Assembly: GCA_934591725.1 (NCBI GenBank)
Contig: CAKTPR010000012.1
Span: 1-32,054 of the forward strand
Length of the DNA stretch: 32,054 nt
From: an uncultured Oscillospiraceae bacterium
GTDB taxonomy: Bacteria > Bacillota > Clostridia > Oscillospirales > Oscillospiraceae
Reading direction: 5' to 3'
In this document: piece after piece, positions 23,309-30,868 of the stretch
Position numbering within the stretch: the stretch's first letter is position 1
Layout of the letters: each line of letters starts with the position of its first letter
Made by a program: the position numbers and the translations under genes
Notes under the pieces: model-generated
The model's input: only the letters and a program-made list of their open reading frames with translations
Database searches by the model: none
What the model was told of the DNA's origin: nothing

Positions 23309-23968
23309 ATGTACATAATAAAAAGGATCACGGCTGCCGCAATGGCAGCGATCATGGCGCTGTCGCTGTCCTGCTGCGCGGCAGAGGGGACGGACACCAC
23401 GGCTGCGGAGCCGCCGACGGCGACGCCGGTACCAACGCCGATAGTCATACCGTCGCCCACTCCATCGCCTACACCTACACCGAAGCCCGTTTCACCTGAG
23501 GTGCAGGCGCTGATGGGGCTGAATGAGCAGACGGCGGCAGAGAGAAACAGACGCGAATACATGACCGGACGGCTCGTGATACCGAGCGCGGCGGTAAATG
23601 TGGCGCTGTTTTCGGACGGCGTCGGGGAGGATGAGGCGCAGATACGGCAGGCGATATGCGACGCCGAGGACAGCGCTGCGATATATTCCGACGGCATAGG
23701 CATAGTTATCGCGGATCACAACAATCAGGCGTTTCAGTTCCTGAGCGAGGTGCAGCCGGGGGACAGGGCATATATCCTGCGCGGAGAAAGCATACTGTCT
23801 CTCGAATGCGAGATAACTTTTGACGGACATAATGACGGCGAGGGCGTGACGGATGCCGACGGCGTACCGGCGACGTACTATGCGGAATATATCTGCTACA
23901 CCTGCGGTACGGATTGGACGAATGTAAAGATCGTCGGCTTCAATGTGATCGACGAGGATCTTTTTTGA
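23309..23968 (+). CDS. Lipoprotein with Pro/Thr linker and possible degenerate sortase-like domain
   Basis: A 219-residue predicted lipoprotein. The signal peptide runs to LSLSC with lipid site C22 (C23 adjacent). Residues 28-63 are a Pro/Thr/Ser linker. The C-terminal domain (about 85-219) starts GRLVIPSAAVNVALF, then DAEDSAAIY, H137 in VIADHNNQAF, VQPGDRAYIL, and YICYTC with C196 and C199. The order of an IP start, His, a PGD turn and a late TC recalls a sortase fold, but the usual Arg is not obvious (K207 is nearby). It may be non-catalytic or unusual. An in-frame start at 23273 would overlap the upstream gene and break the signal peptide, so ATG 23309 is chosen. Confidence 0.75.
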   Translation: MYIIKRITAAAMAAIMALSLSCCAAEGTDTTAAEPPTATPVPTPIVIPSPTPSPTPTPKPVSPEVQALMGLNEQTAAERNRREYMTGRLVIPSAAVNVALFSDGVGEDEAQIRQAICDAEDSAAIYSDGIGIVIADHNNQAFQFLSEVQPGDRAYILRGESILSLECEITFDGHNDGEGVTDADGVPATYYAEYICYTCGTDWTNVKIVGFNVIDEDLF

Positions 23969-23981
23969 CGGAGGAGCGGCT

Positions 23982-24737
23982 ATGATATTGTATTTCAGCG
24001 GGACTGGCAACAGCGAGTATATCGCGCGCAGGATCGCCAAGGTCACCGGGGACGAGCTATTGTCTCTCAATGAACGGATCAGAAACGGGAATGCAGCTGC
24101 AATCAGGGCGGAGAGACTCGTGTTTGTCACGCCTACCTACGGCTGGCGAATCCCGCGTCTCGTCGAAAAGTGGATAGATAAGACGGAGTTTTCCGGGGAC
24201 GATGTACCGGCGTGGTTCATCATGAGCTGCGGCAGCGAGATAGGCGGCGCCGCGAAGCACAACGCGCGCCTTTGCCAGAGAAAGGGCTTTGCGTATATGG
24301 GCACTGAGCAGGTCATCATGCCGGAAAACTATGTGGCCATGTTTGCCGTGCCGGAAAAAGACGAAGCGATAAGGATCGTCGCCGCGCGCACCGGACAGAT
24401 CGCGGACGCGGCGGAGCGCATCGCGGCTGGCGAGCCGTTCGCAGTGAAGCCTGTGAAGCTTATCGACCGTGTATACAGCGATATCGCAAACCCGGTGTTC
24501 TATAAATGCTTCGTGAAGGACAGCAAGTTCTATGTCAAGGACAGCTGCATCGGCTGCGGCAAGTGCGCGCGCGAATGCCCGACGCACAGCATCAGCCTTG
24601 AGAACGGCCGCCCCGTATGGGGAGGACACTGCACGCACTGCATGGCCTGCATATGCGATTGCCCTGCGGCGGCGATAGAATATGGCAGAGCGAGCCTCGG
24701 CAAGCCGCGCTATCACTGCCCGGTCGAGGCAGAATAA
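23982..24737 (+). CDS. EFR1-type flavodoxin/ferredoxin fusion
   Basis: A 251-residue electron carrier. The N-terminal half is flavodoxin-like, with the FMN-phosphate loop FSGTGNSEYIARRIA near residues 5-19 and TPTYGWRIPR. The C-terminal half has two 4Fe-4S sites: C189, C192, C195 and C199 in CIGCGKCARECP, then C217, C220, C223 and C227 in CTHCMACICDCP, where C225 is extra. It should move electrons in the cytoplasm between a flavin and Fe-S centres; the partner is unknown. GGAGGAG lies just before the ATG. It begins 13 bases after the lipoprotein stop, so a redox protein appears joined to two envelope genes. Confidence 0.9.
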   Translation: MILYFSGTGNSEYIARRIAKVTGDELLSLNERIRNGNAAAIRAERLVFVTPTYGWRIPRLVEKWIDKTEFSGDDVPAWFIMSCGSEIGGAAKHNARLCQRKGFAYMGTEQVIMPENYVAMFAVPEKDEAIRIVAARTGQIADAAERIAAGEPFAVKPVKLIDRVYSDIANPVFYKCFVKDSKFYVKDSCIGCGKCARECPTHSISLENGRPVWGGHCTHCMACICDCPAAAIEYGRASLGKPRYHCPVEAE

Positions 24738-24741
24738 ATTG

Positions 24742-24780
24742 AAGCCTACCGGCGGAACTTGTGTTTCCGTTGGTAGGCTT
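24742..24780. terminator. Bidirectional terminator after the EFR1 gene
   Basis: A 16-bp stem (24742-24757 with 24765-24780) has two G-U pairs and a seven-base loop, followed by TGTTGTATTT. It sits between convergent genes. Confidence 0.85.
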
Positions 24781-24788
24781 TGTTGTAT

Positions 24789-25673
24789 TTATACCCCCGT
24801 CCCGTCAAAGGCGGGGATCATTTCGGCGGTGGCGGAATCAGGCTCCTGCCAGAAACCGTCGAGATGGCGCACGGACATGTAGTGGATAAGCGCGCTGTTC
24901 GTTTCGCTGTCGATGCGTCCGGAAAGCTCCGGGAAATGCTCAAGCCCCGGCATGGGCGTGTACTGGCTCATGAGGGAAAAGAGCACACTGCCGCGGGGGA
25001 ACTCGTCGGCGGCAAAGTCGATGACGTTCATAGAGTCCTCGCTCCTGCCGGGGAGAATGAGGTGCCGGATGAGAACGCCGGAGCGGAGCATGCCGCTTTC
25101 ATCGAGGACGTATGGCCCGGTCTGACGGTACATCTCCTTTATCGCGGCGCGCGCTGTCTGCGGATAATCCTCTGCCGCGCTGTATCGCTTCGCAGCGGCG
25201 CTGTCCCAATATTTGAAATCGGGCATATATATCTGCACAAGCCCGGAGAGCTGGCGCAGCGTCTCAGCGCTCTCATAGCCCGAACTGTTCCAGACAACGG
25301 GGATGCCGAGCGAGAGCCCGGAGAGCGCTTCGGCGATGGCGGGGGTGTAGTGCGTGCCGGTGACGAGGTCGATGCATGATACGCCCTCATCGCGCAGACG
25401 CAGCATTATCTCACGCAGGCGCGGTACGCTGACGCTCTGCCCGCCCTCGCCGCGGCTTATCTCACGGTTCTGACAGAATACACAGCGGAGATTGCAGCCG
25501 GTAAAGAATATCGCCCCGGCGCCGCCGCTGCCGCATATGCACGGCTCCTCGCCGAAATGCGCCGCGGCTCTCGCGATGCGCGGCAGGAGAGGGCTGCGGC
25601 ACACGCCCGCGGGAGTATCATCGCCGCGCGCAGCGCCGCATCTGCGGGGACACAGATCACATAACAGTTCCAT
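24789..25673 (-). CDS. Radical SAM protein, PflA-like (COG1313 type)
   Basis: A 294-residue radical SAM enzyme. The SAM-cluster motif CNLRCVFCQN supplies C60, C64 and C67. A further cysteine set at the N-terminus (C5, C8, C12 and C25 in CDLCPRRCG and GVC) and the HFGEEPCICGSGGAGAIFF stretch are hallmarks of the group annotated as putative pyruvate-formate-lyase activating proteins. No glycyl-radical enzyme is nearby, so real activation of PFL is not supported; the substrate is unknown. ATG 25673 is followed by the expected MELLCDLCPR start, with a weak GAGG about 10 bases before it. It has its own promoter on the minus strand. Confidence 0.9.
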   Translation of the reverse strand: MELLCDLCPRRCGAARGDDTPAGVCRSPLLPRIARAAAHFGEEPCICGSGGAGAIFFTGCNLRCVFCQNREISRGEGGQSVSVPRLREIMLRLRDEGVSCIDLVTGTHYTPAIAEALSGLSLGIPVVWNSSGYESAETLRQLSGLVQIYMPDFKYWDSAAAKRYSAAEDYPQTARAAIKEMYRQTGPYVLDESGMLRSGVLIRHLILPGRSEDSMNVIDFAADEFPRGSVLFSLMSQYTPMPGLEHFPELSGRIDSETNSALIHYMSVRHLDGFWQEPDSATAEMIPAFDGTGV

Positions 25674-25756
25674 AAGCGGAAAACCTCATAATGATGCGGA
25701 ATTGACAAATTGCTGTCATATACAAAATGACAAGAAAAACCCAATTAACGGGACTG

Positions 25757-25785
25757 ATTATAGACCATATTTGTGTATTATGCAA
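25757..25785 (-). promoter_or_regulatory. Promoter for the radical SAM gene
   Basis: On the minus strand, TTGCAT (complement of 25780-25785), a 17-base spacer, and a perfect TATAAT (complement of 25757-25762). It lies about 84 bases before the ATG, leaving a leader with a short TGTCAT/ATGACA inverted repeat. Confidence 0.7.
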
Positions 25786-25831
25786 GAATAATCAAAAATT
25801 GAAAAAAAGTACATGATTTTTTCCGTTTTTG

Positions 25832-25840
25832 TGCTAAAAT
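25832..25840 (+). promoter_or_regulatory. Extended -10 promoter of trmL
   Basis: TGCTAAAAT is an extended -10 with one mismatch, in a very T-rich stretch, 65 bases before the ATG at 25906. No clear -35 is present. Confidence 0.45.
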
Positions 25841-25905
25841 GTTTTTGAAATCAAGGATGCGGTAACGTATTTCCCGGAGAGGGACAGCCGCGGAGGTTAG
25901 TTCAA

Positions 25906-26388
25906 ATGCTTGATATTGTTCTTGTCGAGCCGGAGATACCGCATAACACCGGGGCGATAGCCCGCACCTGCGCCGCGACCGGCGCAAGGCTGCATCTGAT
26001 AAAGCCGCTCGGCTTTGATATCTCCGATAAAATGGTAAAACGCTGCGGGCTGGATTACTGGTACCTCGTTGATATCAGCGTTTACGAGAACCTTGACGAG
26101 TTCTTTGAGAAGAACGGTTACGGCAACATTTACCTTGCCACGACCAAAGCGCCGCGCGCCTACACCGAGGCCGACATGAGCGGAGATGTTACGCTGATGT
26201 TCGGAAAGGAAACGGCGGGGCTGCCGGAATGGCTGCGCGAAAAGTACCGCGGCAGGTGCATACGCATCCCGATGATCAGTGAGGCCCGGAGTCTGAACCT
26301 TTCAAACTCCGTTGCTATATTAGCTTATGAAGCACTGCGCCAGCAGGGATTTCCGGGACTGCTGGGTACCGGCTCCATGGCGGAATGA
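25906..26388 (+). CDS. trmL: tRNA (cytidine/uridine-34 2'-O)-methyltransferase TrmL
   Basis: A 160-residue SPOUT-class enzyme that methylates the ribose at the wobble position of certain leucine tRNAs. The short length is right for TrmL. It starts MLDIVLVEPEIPHNTGAIARTCAATG (motif 1 has N14 and R20), then LMFGKETAGLPEWL (motif 2) and IPMISEARSLNLSNSVAILAYEALRQ (motif 3), which form the knotted SAM site. GGAGG lies nine bases before the ATG. The leader contains a possible stem that abuts this ribosome site. pgk begins 28 bases after the stop with no terminator between, so trmL may be co-transcribed with the glycolytic genes. Confidence 0.93.
   Translation: MLDIVLVEPEIPHNTGAIARTCAATGARLHLIKPLGFDISDKMVKRCGLDYWYLVDISVYENLDEFFEKNGYGNIYLATTKAPRAYTEADMSGDVTLMFGKETAGLPEWLREKYRGRCIRIPMISEARSLNLSNSVAILAYEALRQQGFPGLLGTGSMAE
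26313..26321 (+). promoter_or_regulatory. Possible internal promoter for pgk inside trmL
   Basis: TGCTATATT is an extended -10-like site inside the trmL coding region, 95 bases before the pgk ATG. Its -35 region (CTGAAC) is poor. Highly expressed pgk would be expected to have its own promoter, and none is seen in the 28-base gap. Confidence 0.3.
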
Positions 26389-26416
26389 ACGAATATTATT
26401 TTTAGGAGGACATACC

Positions 26417-27682
26417 ATGAACTACAACAAGAAGACCGTCTATGATGTTGATGTCAAGGGCAAGAAGGTCCTGCTCCGCTGCGATTTCAACGTGCCGCAG
26501 GACAAGGCGACCGGTGAGATCACCAGCGACAAGCGTATCGTTGCCGCTCTCCCCACCATAAAGTACCTGCTCGAAAACGGCGCGGCAGTCATTGCCTGCT
26601 CCCACCTCGGCAAGCCCAATGCCACCTTCGACTCCTTCGTGAAGAAGCAGACCGAGAAGGGCAAGGATCCTGCCACCCTCACTGAGGAAGCATGGAAGAA
26701 GTCCCTCAAGAAGCTGACCCTCGCTCCCGTTGCAAAGCGTCTGAGCGAGCTGCTCGGCATGGAAGTCATCTTCGCGACCGATACCGTCGGCGAGGACGCA
26801 AAGGCCAAGGCCGCAGCCCTCAAGCCCGGCCAGATCATGCTGCTTGAGAACCTGCGCTTCGACAAGGGCGAGACCAAGAATGACCCCAAGTTTGCAAAGG
26901 CTCTGGCTGACATGGCAGAGATCTTCGTGTCCGACGCGTTCGGCACCGTTCACAGAGCGCACGCTTCCACCGCAGGCGTCGCAGCTTACCTGCCTGCATA
27001 CTCCGGCCTGCTCGTCGACAAGGAGCTGTCCATCATGGGCAAGGCTCTTGACGATCCCAAGCGCCCCTTCGTCGCTGTCCTCGGCGGCGCAAAGGTCTCC
27101 GATAAGATAAACGTTATCAATAACCTCCTTGAGAAGGCTGACACCGTCATCATCGGCGGCGGCATGGCCTACACCTTCAAGAAGGCACAGGGCTACGAGA
27201 TAGGCCAGAGCCTGCTCGAAGCAGACCGCATCGACTATGCAAAGGAAATGATCGCAAAGGCAGAGGCCAAGGGCGTCAAGTTCCTGCTGCCCGTAGATAA
27301 CTACTGCGCAGCCGAGTTCTCCGCGGATGCCGAGCCCGTCCTCTGCGAGGGCAACATCCCCGACAGCCTCATGGGCATGGACATCGGCCCCAAGACCATC
27401 GAGCTGTTCTCCGACGCCGTAAAGGGCGCAGGCACCATCGTCTGGAACGGGCCTATGGGCGTGTTCGAGTTTGATAAGTTTGCCACCGGCACCAAGGCCA
27501 TGGCAAAGGCACTGGCTGAGAGCGGCGCGATCACCATCGTCGGCGGCGGCGACAGCGCAGCTGCGGTCGAGAAGCTCGGCTATGCCGATAAGATCACCCA
27601 CATCTCCACAGGCGGCGGCGCATCCCTTGAGTTCCTTGAGGGCAAGGAGCTGCCGGGCGTGGCATGCCTGCTCGATAAGTAA
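26417..27682 (+). CDS. pgk: Phosphoglycerate kinase
   Basis: A 421-residue glycolytic enzyme that makes ATP from 1,3-bisphosphoglycerate in the cytoplasm. The substrate motifs LLRCDFNVPQD and SHLGKP are near the start, LLENLRFDKGE in the middle of the N-domain, and in the nucleotide domain VLGGAKVSDKI, NGPMGVFE and GGGDSAAAVEKLG, ending STGGGASLEFLEGKELPG. A 25-residue insert after SHLGKPNAT is common in Clostridia. The frame is open upstream to 26327, but ATG 26417 has AGGAGG eight bases before it. Codon use is strongly biased to ATC, AAG and AAC, which marks a highly expressed gene. A long hairpin separates it from tpiA. Confidence 0.97.
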   Translation: MNYNKKTVYDVDVKGKKVLLRCDFNVPQDKATGEITSDKRIVAALPTIKYLLENGAAVIACSHLGKPNATFDSFVKKQTEKGKDPATLTEEAWKKSLKKLTLAPVAKRLSELLGMEVIFATDTVGEDAKAKAAALKPGQIMLLENLRFDKGETKNDPKFAKALADMAEIFVSDAFGTVHRAHASTAGVAAYLPAYSGLLVDKELSIMGKALDDPKRPFVAVLGGAKVSDKINVINNLLEKADTVIIGGGMAYTFKKAQGYEIGQSLLEADRIDYAKEMIAKAEAKGVKFLLPVDNYCAAEFSADAEPVLCEGNIPDSLMGMDIGPKTIELFSDAVKGAGTIVWNGPMGVFEFDKFATGTKAMAKALAESGAITIVGGGDSAAAVEKLGYADKITHISTGGGASLEFLEGKELPGVACLLDK

Positions 27683-27691
27683 GATAATGAA

Positions 27692-27723
27692 CCGTGCAGA
27701 TGCTCGAAGGAGCATCTGCACGG
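27692..27723 (+). terminator. Intercistronic hairpin between pgk and tpiA
   Basis: A perfect 14-bp stem (27692-27705 with 27710-27723) has a GAAG tetraloop, nine bases after the pgk stop and 29 before the tpiA start. There is no T-run after it, so attenuation or mRNA processing/stability may be its role rather than full termination. Confidence 0.6.
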
Positions 27724-27752
27724 CAGTGTATTAAAACGTCTGGAGGATCACT

Positions 27753-28526
27753 ATGAACAGAAAGTACCGTAAGACTGTGATTGCCGGCAACTGGAAGATG
27801 AATATGCTGGCATCAGAGATAAAGCCCTTCATGGAGCAGCTGAAGGAAAACCTCCCCAAGACCCGCGCATGTGACGTCGTGCTCTGCACTCCCGCACCCC
27901 TGCTGCCCGCAATGATCAAGGCGGGGAAGGACTGCAAGGTCGCCGCCGGCGGACAGGATGTTTCCAAGTACGAAAAGGGCGCATACACCGGTGAGGTGTC
28001 CGCTGCCCAGCTTGCCGATATCGGCGCAAAGTACTGCATCGTCGGCCACTCCGAGCGCCGCCAGTACCACGGCGAGGATGATATGCTCATCAACGCCAAG
28101 GTCAAGGCGCTTCTTGAAAAGGGCATCGTCCCCATCATCTGCGTCGGCGAAAGCCTTGAGCAGCGCGAGATGGATCTGACTATGGAATATGTCGCGTATC
28201 AGGTCAAGGCCGCTCTCAGCGGAGTTGACGCAAGCCAGCTGCGCCGCTGCATCATCGCATATGAGCCCATCTGGGCTATCGGCACCGGCAAGACCGCTAC
28301 CGCCGAGCAGGCTGAGGAAGTCTGCCAGGGTATCCGTGCGGTCATCCGCGGCATCTATGGCGCACGTCCCGCACGTGCGGTCAGCATTCTCTACGGCGGC
28401 AGCATGAATGCGAAGAACGCATTCGAACTGCTTGCACAGCCTGACATCGACGGCGGTCTTATCGGCGGCGCATCACTCAAGCCGGTCGACTTCTCCGAGA
28501 TAGTCAAGGCCACCGATCAGGGCTGA
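27753..28526 (+). CDS. tpiA: Triosephosphate isomerase
   Basis: A 257-residue TIM-barrel enzyme that interconverts dihydroxyacetone phosphate and glyceraldehyde-3-phosphate. The active-site residues are visible: K15 in AGNWKMN, H99 in IVGHSERRQY, and E171 in AYEPIWAIGTGKTA, which carries the phosphate-gripping loop. The phosphate-binding YGGSMNAKN and GGLIGGASL motifs complete it. GGAGG lies about seven bases before the ATG. gpmI starts 42 bases downstream without an obvious terminator, so tpiA and gpmI are probably on one message. Codon use is as biased as in pgk. Confidence 0.97.
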   Translation: MNRKYRKTVIAGNWKMNMLASEIKPFMEQLKENLPKTRACDVVLCTPAPLLPAMIKAGKDCKVAAGGQDVSKYEKGAYTGEVSAAQLADIGAKYCIVGHSERRQYHGEDDMLINAKVKALLEKGIVPIICVGESLEQREMDLTMEYVAYQVKAALSGVDASQLRRCIIAYEPIWAIGTGKTATAEQAEEVCQGIRAVIRGIYGARPARAVSILYGGSMNAKNAFELLAQPDIDGGLIGGASLKPVDFSEIVKATDQG

Positions 28527-28568
28527 TACGGATACTATCGCGATTGTATAAATAAGAAGGTATCACAA

Positions 28569-30083
28569 ATGTCTAAAAAAGCAGTTCTTATAATTCTTGA
28601 CGGCTACGGTCTCGCGGCTCCGACTGCCGGCAACGCTGTTGCACAGGCGAAGAAACCGAACCTTGACAAGCTGTTTTCGTCGAATCCATACTCCACGCTC
28701 TCCGCTTCCGGGCTTGACGTCGGTCTGCCCGCCGGTCAGATGGGCAACTCCGAGGTCGGCCACACCAATATGGGCGCCGGACGCGTAGTGTTCCAGATCC
28801 TGCCGAAGATGACGCAGGAGATCGAGAACGGCAAGTTCTTCCAGAACGCTGCTTACATCAAGGCAATGGAGGACGCCAAGGCAAACGGCAAGGCTCTGCA
28901 CATCATGGGTCTGATGTCCACCGGCGGCGTTCACAGCCACCTGACGCATGTCTTTGCGATACTCGATATGGCAAAGCAGCGCGGCGTTGAAAAGGTCTAT
29001 GTCCACTGCTTCCTCGACGGGCGCGACGTCGCTCCCAAGAGCGGCGCAGGCTTTGTCGCACAGCTCAATGACAAGTGCAAGGAGCTCGGCAATGCGAAGA
29101 TCGCCACCATTCAGGGACGCTTCTGGGGCATGGATCGCGACAAGCGCTGGGATCGCGTAGAGAAGGGCTACAACGCCATCGTCTGCGGCGAAGGCGTTAT
29201 GGACTCCGATCCTGTCCACGCTGTTGAAGCCAGCTACGCAAACGATGTCACCGACGAGTTCGTCGAGCCGGTCGTCGTCTGCCCGGAGGGCGTCATCAAC
29301 AAGGGCGACAGCGTCATCTTCATGAATTTCCGCCCTGACCGCGCAAGAGAAATGACCTGGGCGCTGAACCTTGAAAACTTCGATGGCTTCGAGAGAAAGA
29401 AAGTCGTCTGCCCGCTGAGCTATGTCTGCACTGCGCAGTATGATGAGACGCTTCCTCTGCCTATCGCTTACCCGCCTGAGGTCATCAAGAACACCCTCGG
29501 CGACTATGTCAGCCACTGCGGACTCAAGCAGTTCCGCGTTGCCGAGACCGAGAAGTATGCGCATGTCACCTTCTTCTTCAACGGCGGCGTTGAGAAGCAG
29601 GAAGAGGGCGAGGACAGATGCCTTGTGCCTTCCCCGAAGGAGTTCCCGACCTATGACCTCGTTCCTCAGATGAGCGCGGCAAAGGTCGCCGACAAGTGCA
29701 TCGAGGCCATTGCTTCCGATAAGTACGATCTTATCGTCTGCAACTTCGCTAACTGCGACATGGTCGGCCACACCGGCGTTATGGAAGCGGCTGTCAAGGC
29801 CGTCGAGACTGTAGACACCTGCATGGGACGCATCATGGAAGAGGTCGCAAAGCACCCCGATACCGTGCTGCTCGTCACCGCGGATCACGGCAATGCCGAG
29901 TGCATGTTCGATGAGAACGGCAAGGTCAACACTGCGCACACCACGAACCTTGTCCCGTTCACCGTCTGCATGAAGGGCATCGAGCTCAATAACGGCAAGC
30001 TTGCCGACATTGCCCCCACGATTCTTCAGATAATGGGACTCAAGCAGCCGGAGGAAATGACCGGCGTATCGCTCATCAAGTGA
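28569..30083 (+). CDS. gpmI: 2,3-bisphosphoglycerate-independent phosphoglycerate mutase
   Basis: A 504-residue Mn-dependent enzyme of the alkaline-phosphatase superfamily that converts 3-phosphoglycerate to 2-phosphoglycerate. D11 in LIILDGYGL and catalytic S61 in GNSEVGHTNMGAGR are metal or phosphate ligands. HVFAILDMAKQ, HCFLDGRDVAPKSG, FMNFRPDRAREMTW and NCDMVGHTG follow in order, with VTADHGNAE near the end. AAGGTAT precedes the ATG by about seven bases. Codon use is strongly biased to ATC. A short GC-rich stem (30090-30108) and a T-rich run follow the stop. Enolase and GAPDH are not in the window. Confidence 0.97.
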   Translation: MSKKAVLIILDGYGLAAPTAGNAVAQAKKPNLDKLFSSNPYSTLSASGLDVGLPAGQMGNSEVGHTNMGAGRVVFQILPKMTQEIENGKFFQNAAYIKAMEDAKANGKALHIMGLMSTGGVHSHLTHVFAILDMAKQRGVEKVYVHCFLDGRDVAPKSGAGFVAQLNDKCKELGNAKIATIQGRFWGMDRDKRWDRVEKGYNAIVCGEGVMDSDPVHAVEASYANDVTDEFVEPVVVCPEGVINKGDSVIFMNFRPDRAREMTWALNLENFDGFERKKVVCPLSYVCTAQYDETLPLPIAYPPEVIKNTLGDYVSHCGLKQFRVAETEKYAHVTFFFNGGVEKQEEGEDRCLVPSPKEFPTYDLVPQMSAAKVADKCIEAIASDKYDLIVCNFANCDMVGHTGVMEAAVKAVETVDTCMGRIMEEVAKHPDTVLLVTADHGNAECMFDENGKVNTAHTTNLVPFTVCMKGIELNNGKLADIAPTILQIMGLKQPEEMTGVSLIK

Positions 30084-30089
30084 GCAGAC

Positions 30090-30108
30090 CCGGCCAGTGA
30101 GCGGCCGG
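30090..30108 (+). terminator. Possible weak terminator after gpmI
   Basis: A 6-bp stem CCGGCC with GGCCGG (30090-30095, 30103-30108), followed 11 bases later by a T-rich stretch ending TATTTTTT. The stem is short. Confidence 0.4.
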
Positions 30109-30157
30109 TACATAAGTTTGTTTATTCTATTTTTTAGAGAATGGAAGGGAAAACGAT

Positions 30158-30850
30158 ATGATCTACACCACAGAAGTAAAGAATATGTGCCCTGTCGCAA
30201 AGGGCGCGTATCACGGCCCCGCTCCCATCCCCGAGGAGGGCAAGTGGGTTCAGGCCAAGGAAATCTCCGATATCTCCGGCTTTACCCACGGCATCGGCTG
30301 GTGTGCTCCTCAGCAGGGCGCATGCAAGCTGACCCTGAACATCAAGAAGGGCGTCATTGAGGAAGCTCTGGTCGAGACCATCGGCTGCTCCGGCATGACC
30401 CACTCCGCAGCAATGGCTTCCGAGATCCTCATCGGCAAGACCATTCTTGAGGCTCTCAACACCGACCTCGTCTGCGACGCTATCAACACCGCAATGCGCG
30501 AGCTGTTCCTCCAGATCGTTTACGGCCGCTCTCAGTCCGCTTTCTCCGAAGACGGTCTGGCTGTCGGCGCTTCTCTGGAAGACCTTGGCAAGGGTCTGCG
30601 CTCCCAGGTCGGCACCATGTTCGCGACCAAGGAAAAGGGCCCGCGCTACATGGAGCTCACCGAAGGCTATGTCACCCGCATCGCTCTGAACAAGGACGAT
30701 GAGATCATCGGCTACGAGTTCGTTTCCCTCGGCAAGATGATGGACTTCATCAAGAAGGGCATCGACGCAAATGAGGCTCTTGAGAAAGCCAAGGGTCACT
30801 ATGGCCAGTGGGACAGCGCCGTCAAGTACATTGACCCGCGTCAGGAATAA
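30158..30850 (+). CDS. IscU/NifU-like iron-sulfur scaffold protein of the GGGtGRT-linked type
   Basis: A 230-residue cytoplasmic protein related to IscU/NifU Fe-S cluster scaffolds but longer than the roughly 130 residues of IscU. The core KLTLNIKKGVIEEALVETIGC holds C56 and C77 at the places of IscU cysteines 37 and 63, and C106 in LVCDAIN may match the third; C11 and C49 are extra. The C-terminal 90 residues (ATKEKGPRYMELTEGYVTRIAL onward) have no counterpart in IscU. GGAAGGG lies nine bases before the ATG. The GGGtGRT gene follows 18 bases after the stop. Codon use matches the glycolytic genes, suggesting high abundance. No cysteine desulfurase is nearby. Confidence 0.88.
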   Translation: MIYTTEVKNMCPVAKGAYHGPAPIPEEGKWVQAKEISDISGFTHGIGWCAPQQGACKLTLNIKKGVIEEALVETIGCSGMTHSAAMASEILIGKTILEALNTDLVCDAINTAMRELFLQIVYGRSQSAFSEDGLAVGASLEDLGKGLRSQVGTMFATKEKGPRYMELTEGYVTRIALNKDDEIIGYEFVSLGKMMDFIKKGIDANEALEKAKGHYGQWDSAVKYIDPRQE

Positions 30851-30868
30851 GAGAAGGAGGACAATCTA

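Noticed and set aside
23401..23500. Pro/Thr-rich repeat as a possible tandem-repeat locus
   Set aside because: The DNA is only loosely repetitive and encodes a normal flexible linker of a lipoprotein.
24789..25673. True pyruvate formate-lyase activase
   Set aside because: No pflB or other glycyl-radical enzyme is in the window, and the extra N-terminal cysteines place it in the broader uncharacterised group.
26402..27721. 439-codon minus-strand frame over pgk
   Set aside because: A shadow of pgk with low-complexity Leu/Gly/Ala composition and no family features.
28563..30200. 545-codon open frame on the minus strand across gpmI
   Set aside because: It mirrors the strong codon bias of gpmI, has no ribosome site or recognisable motif, and lies wholly over a certain gene.
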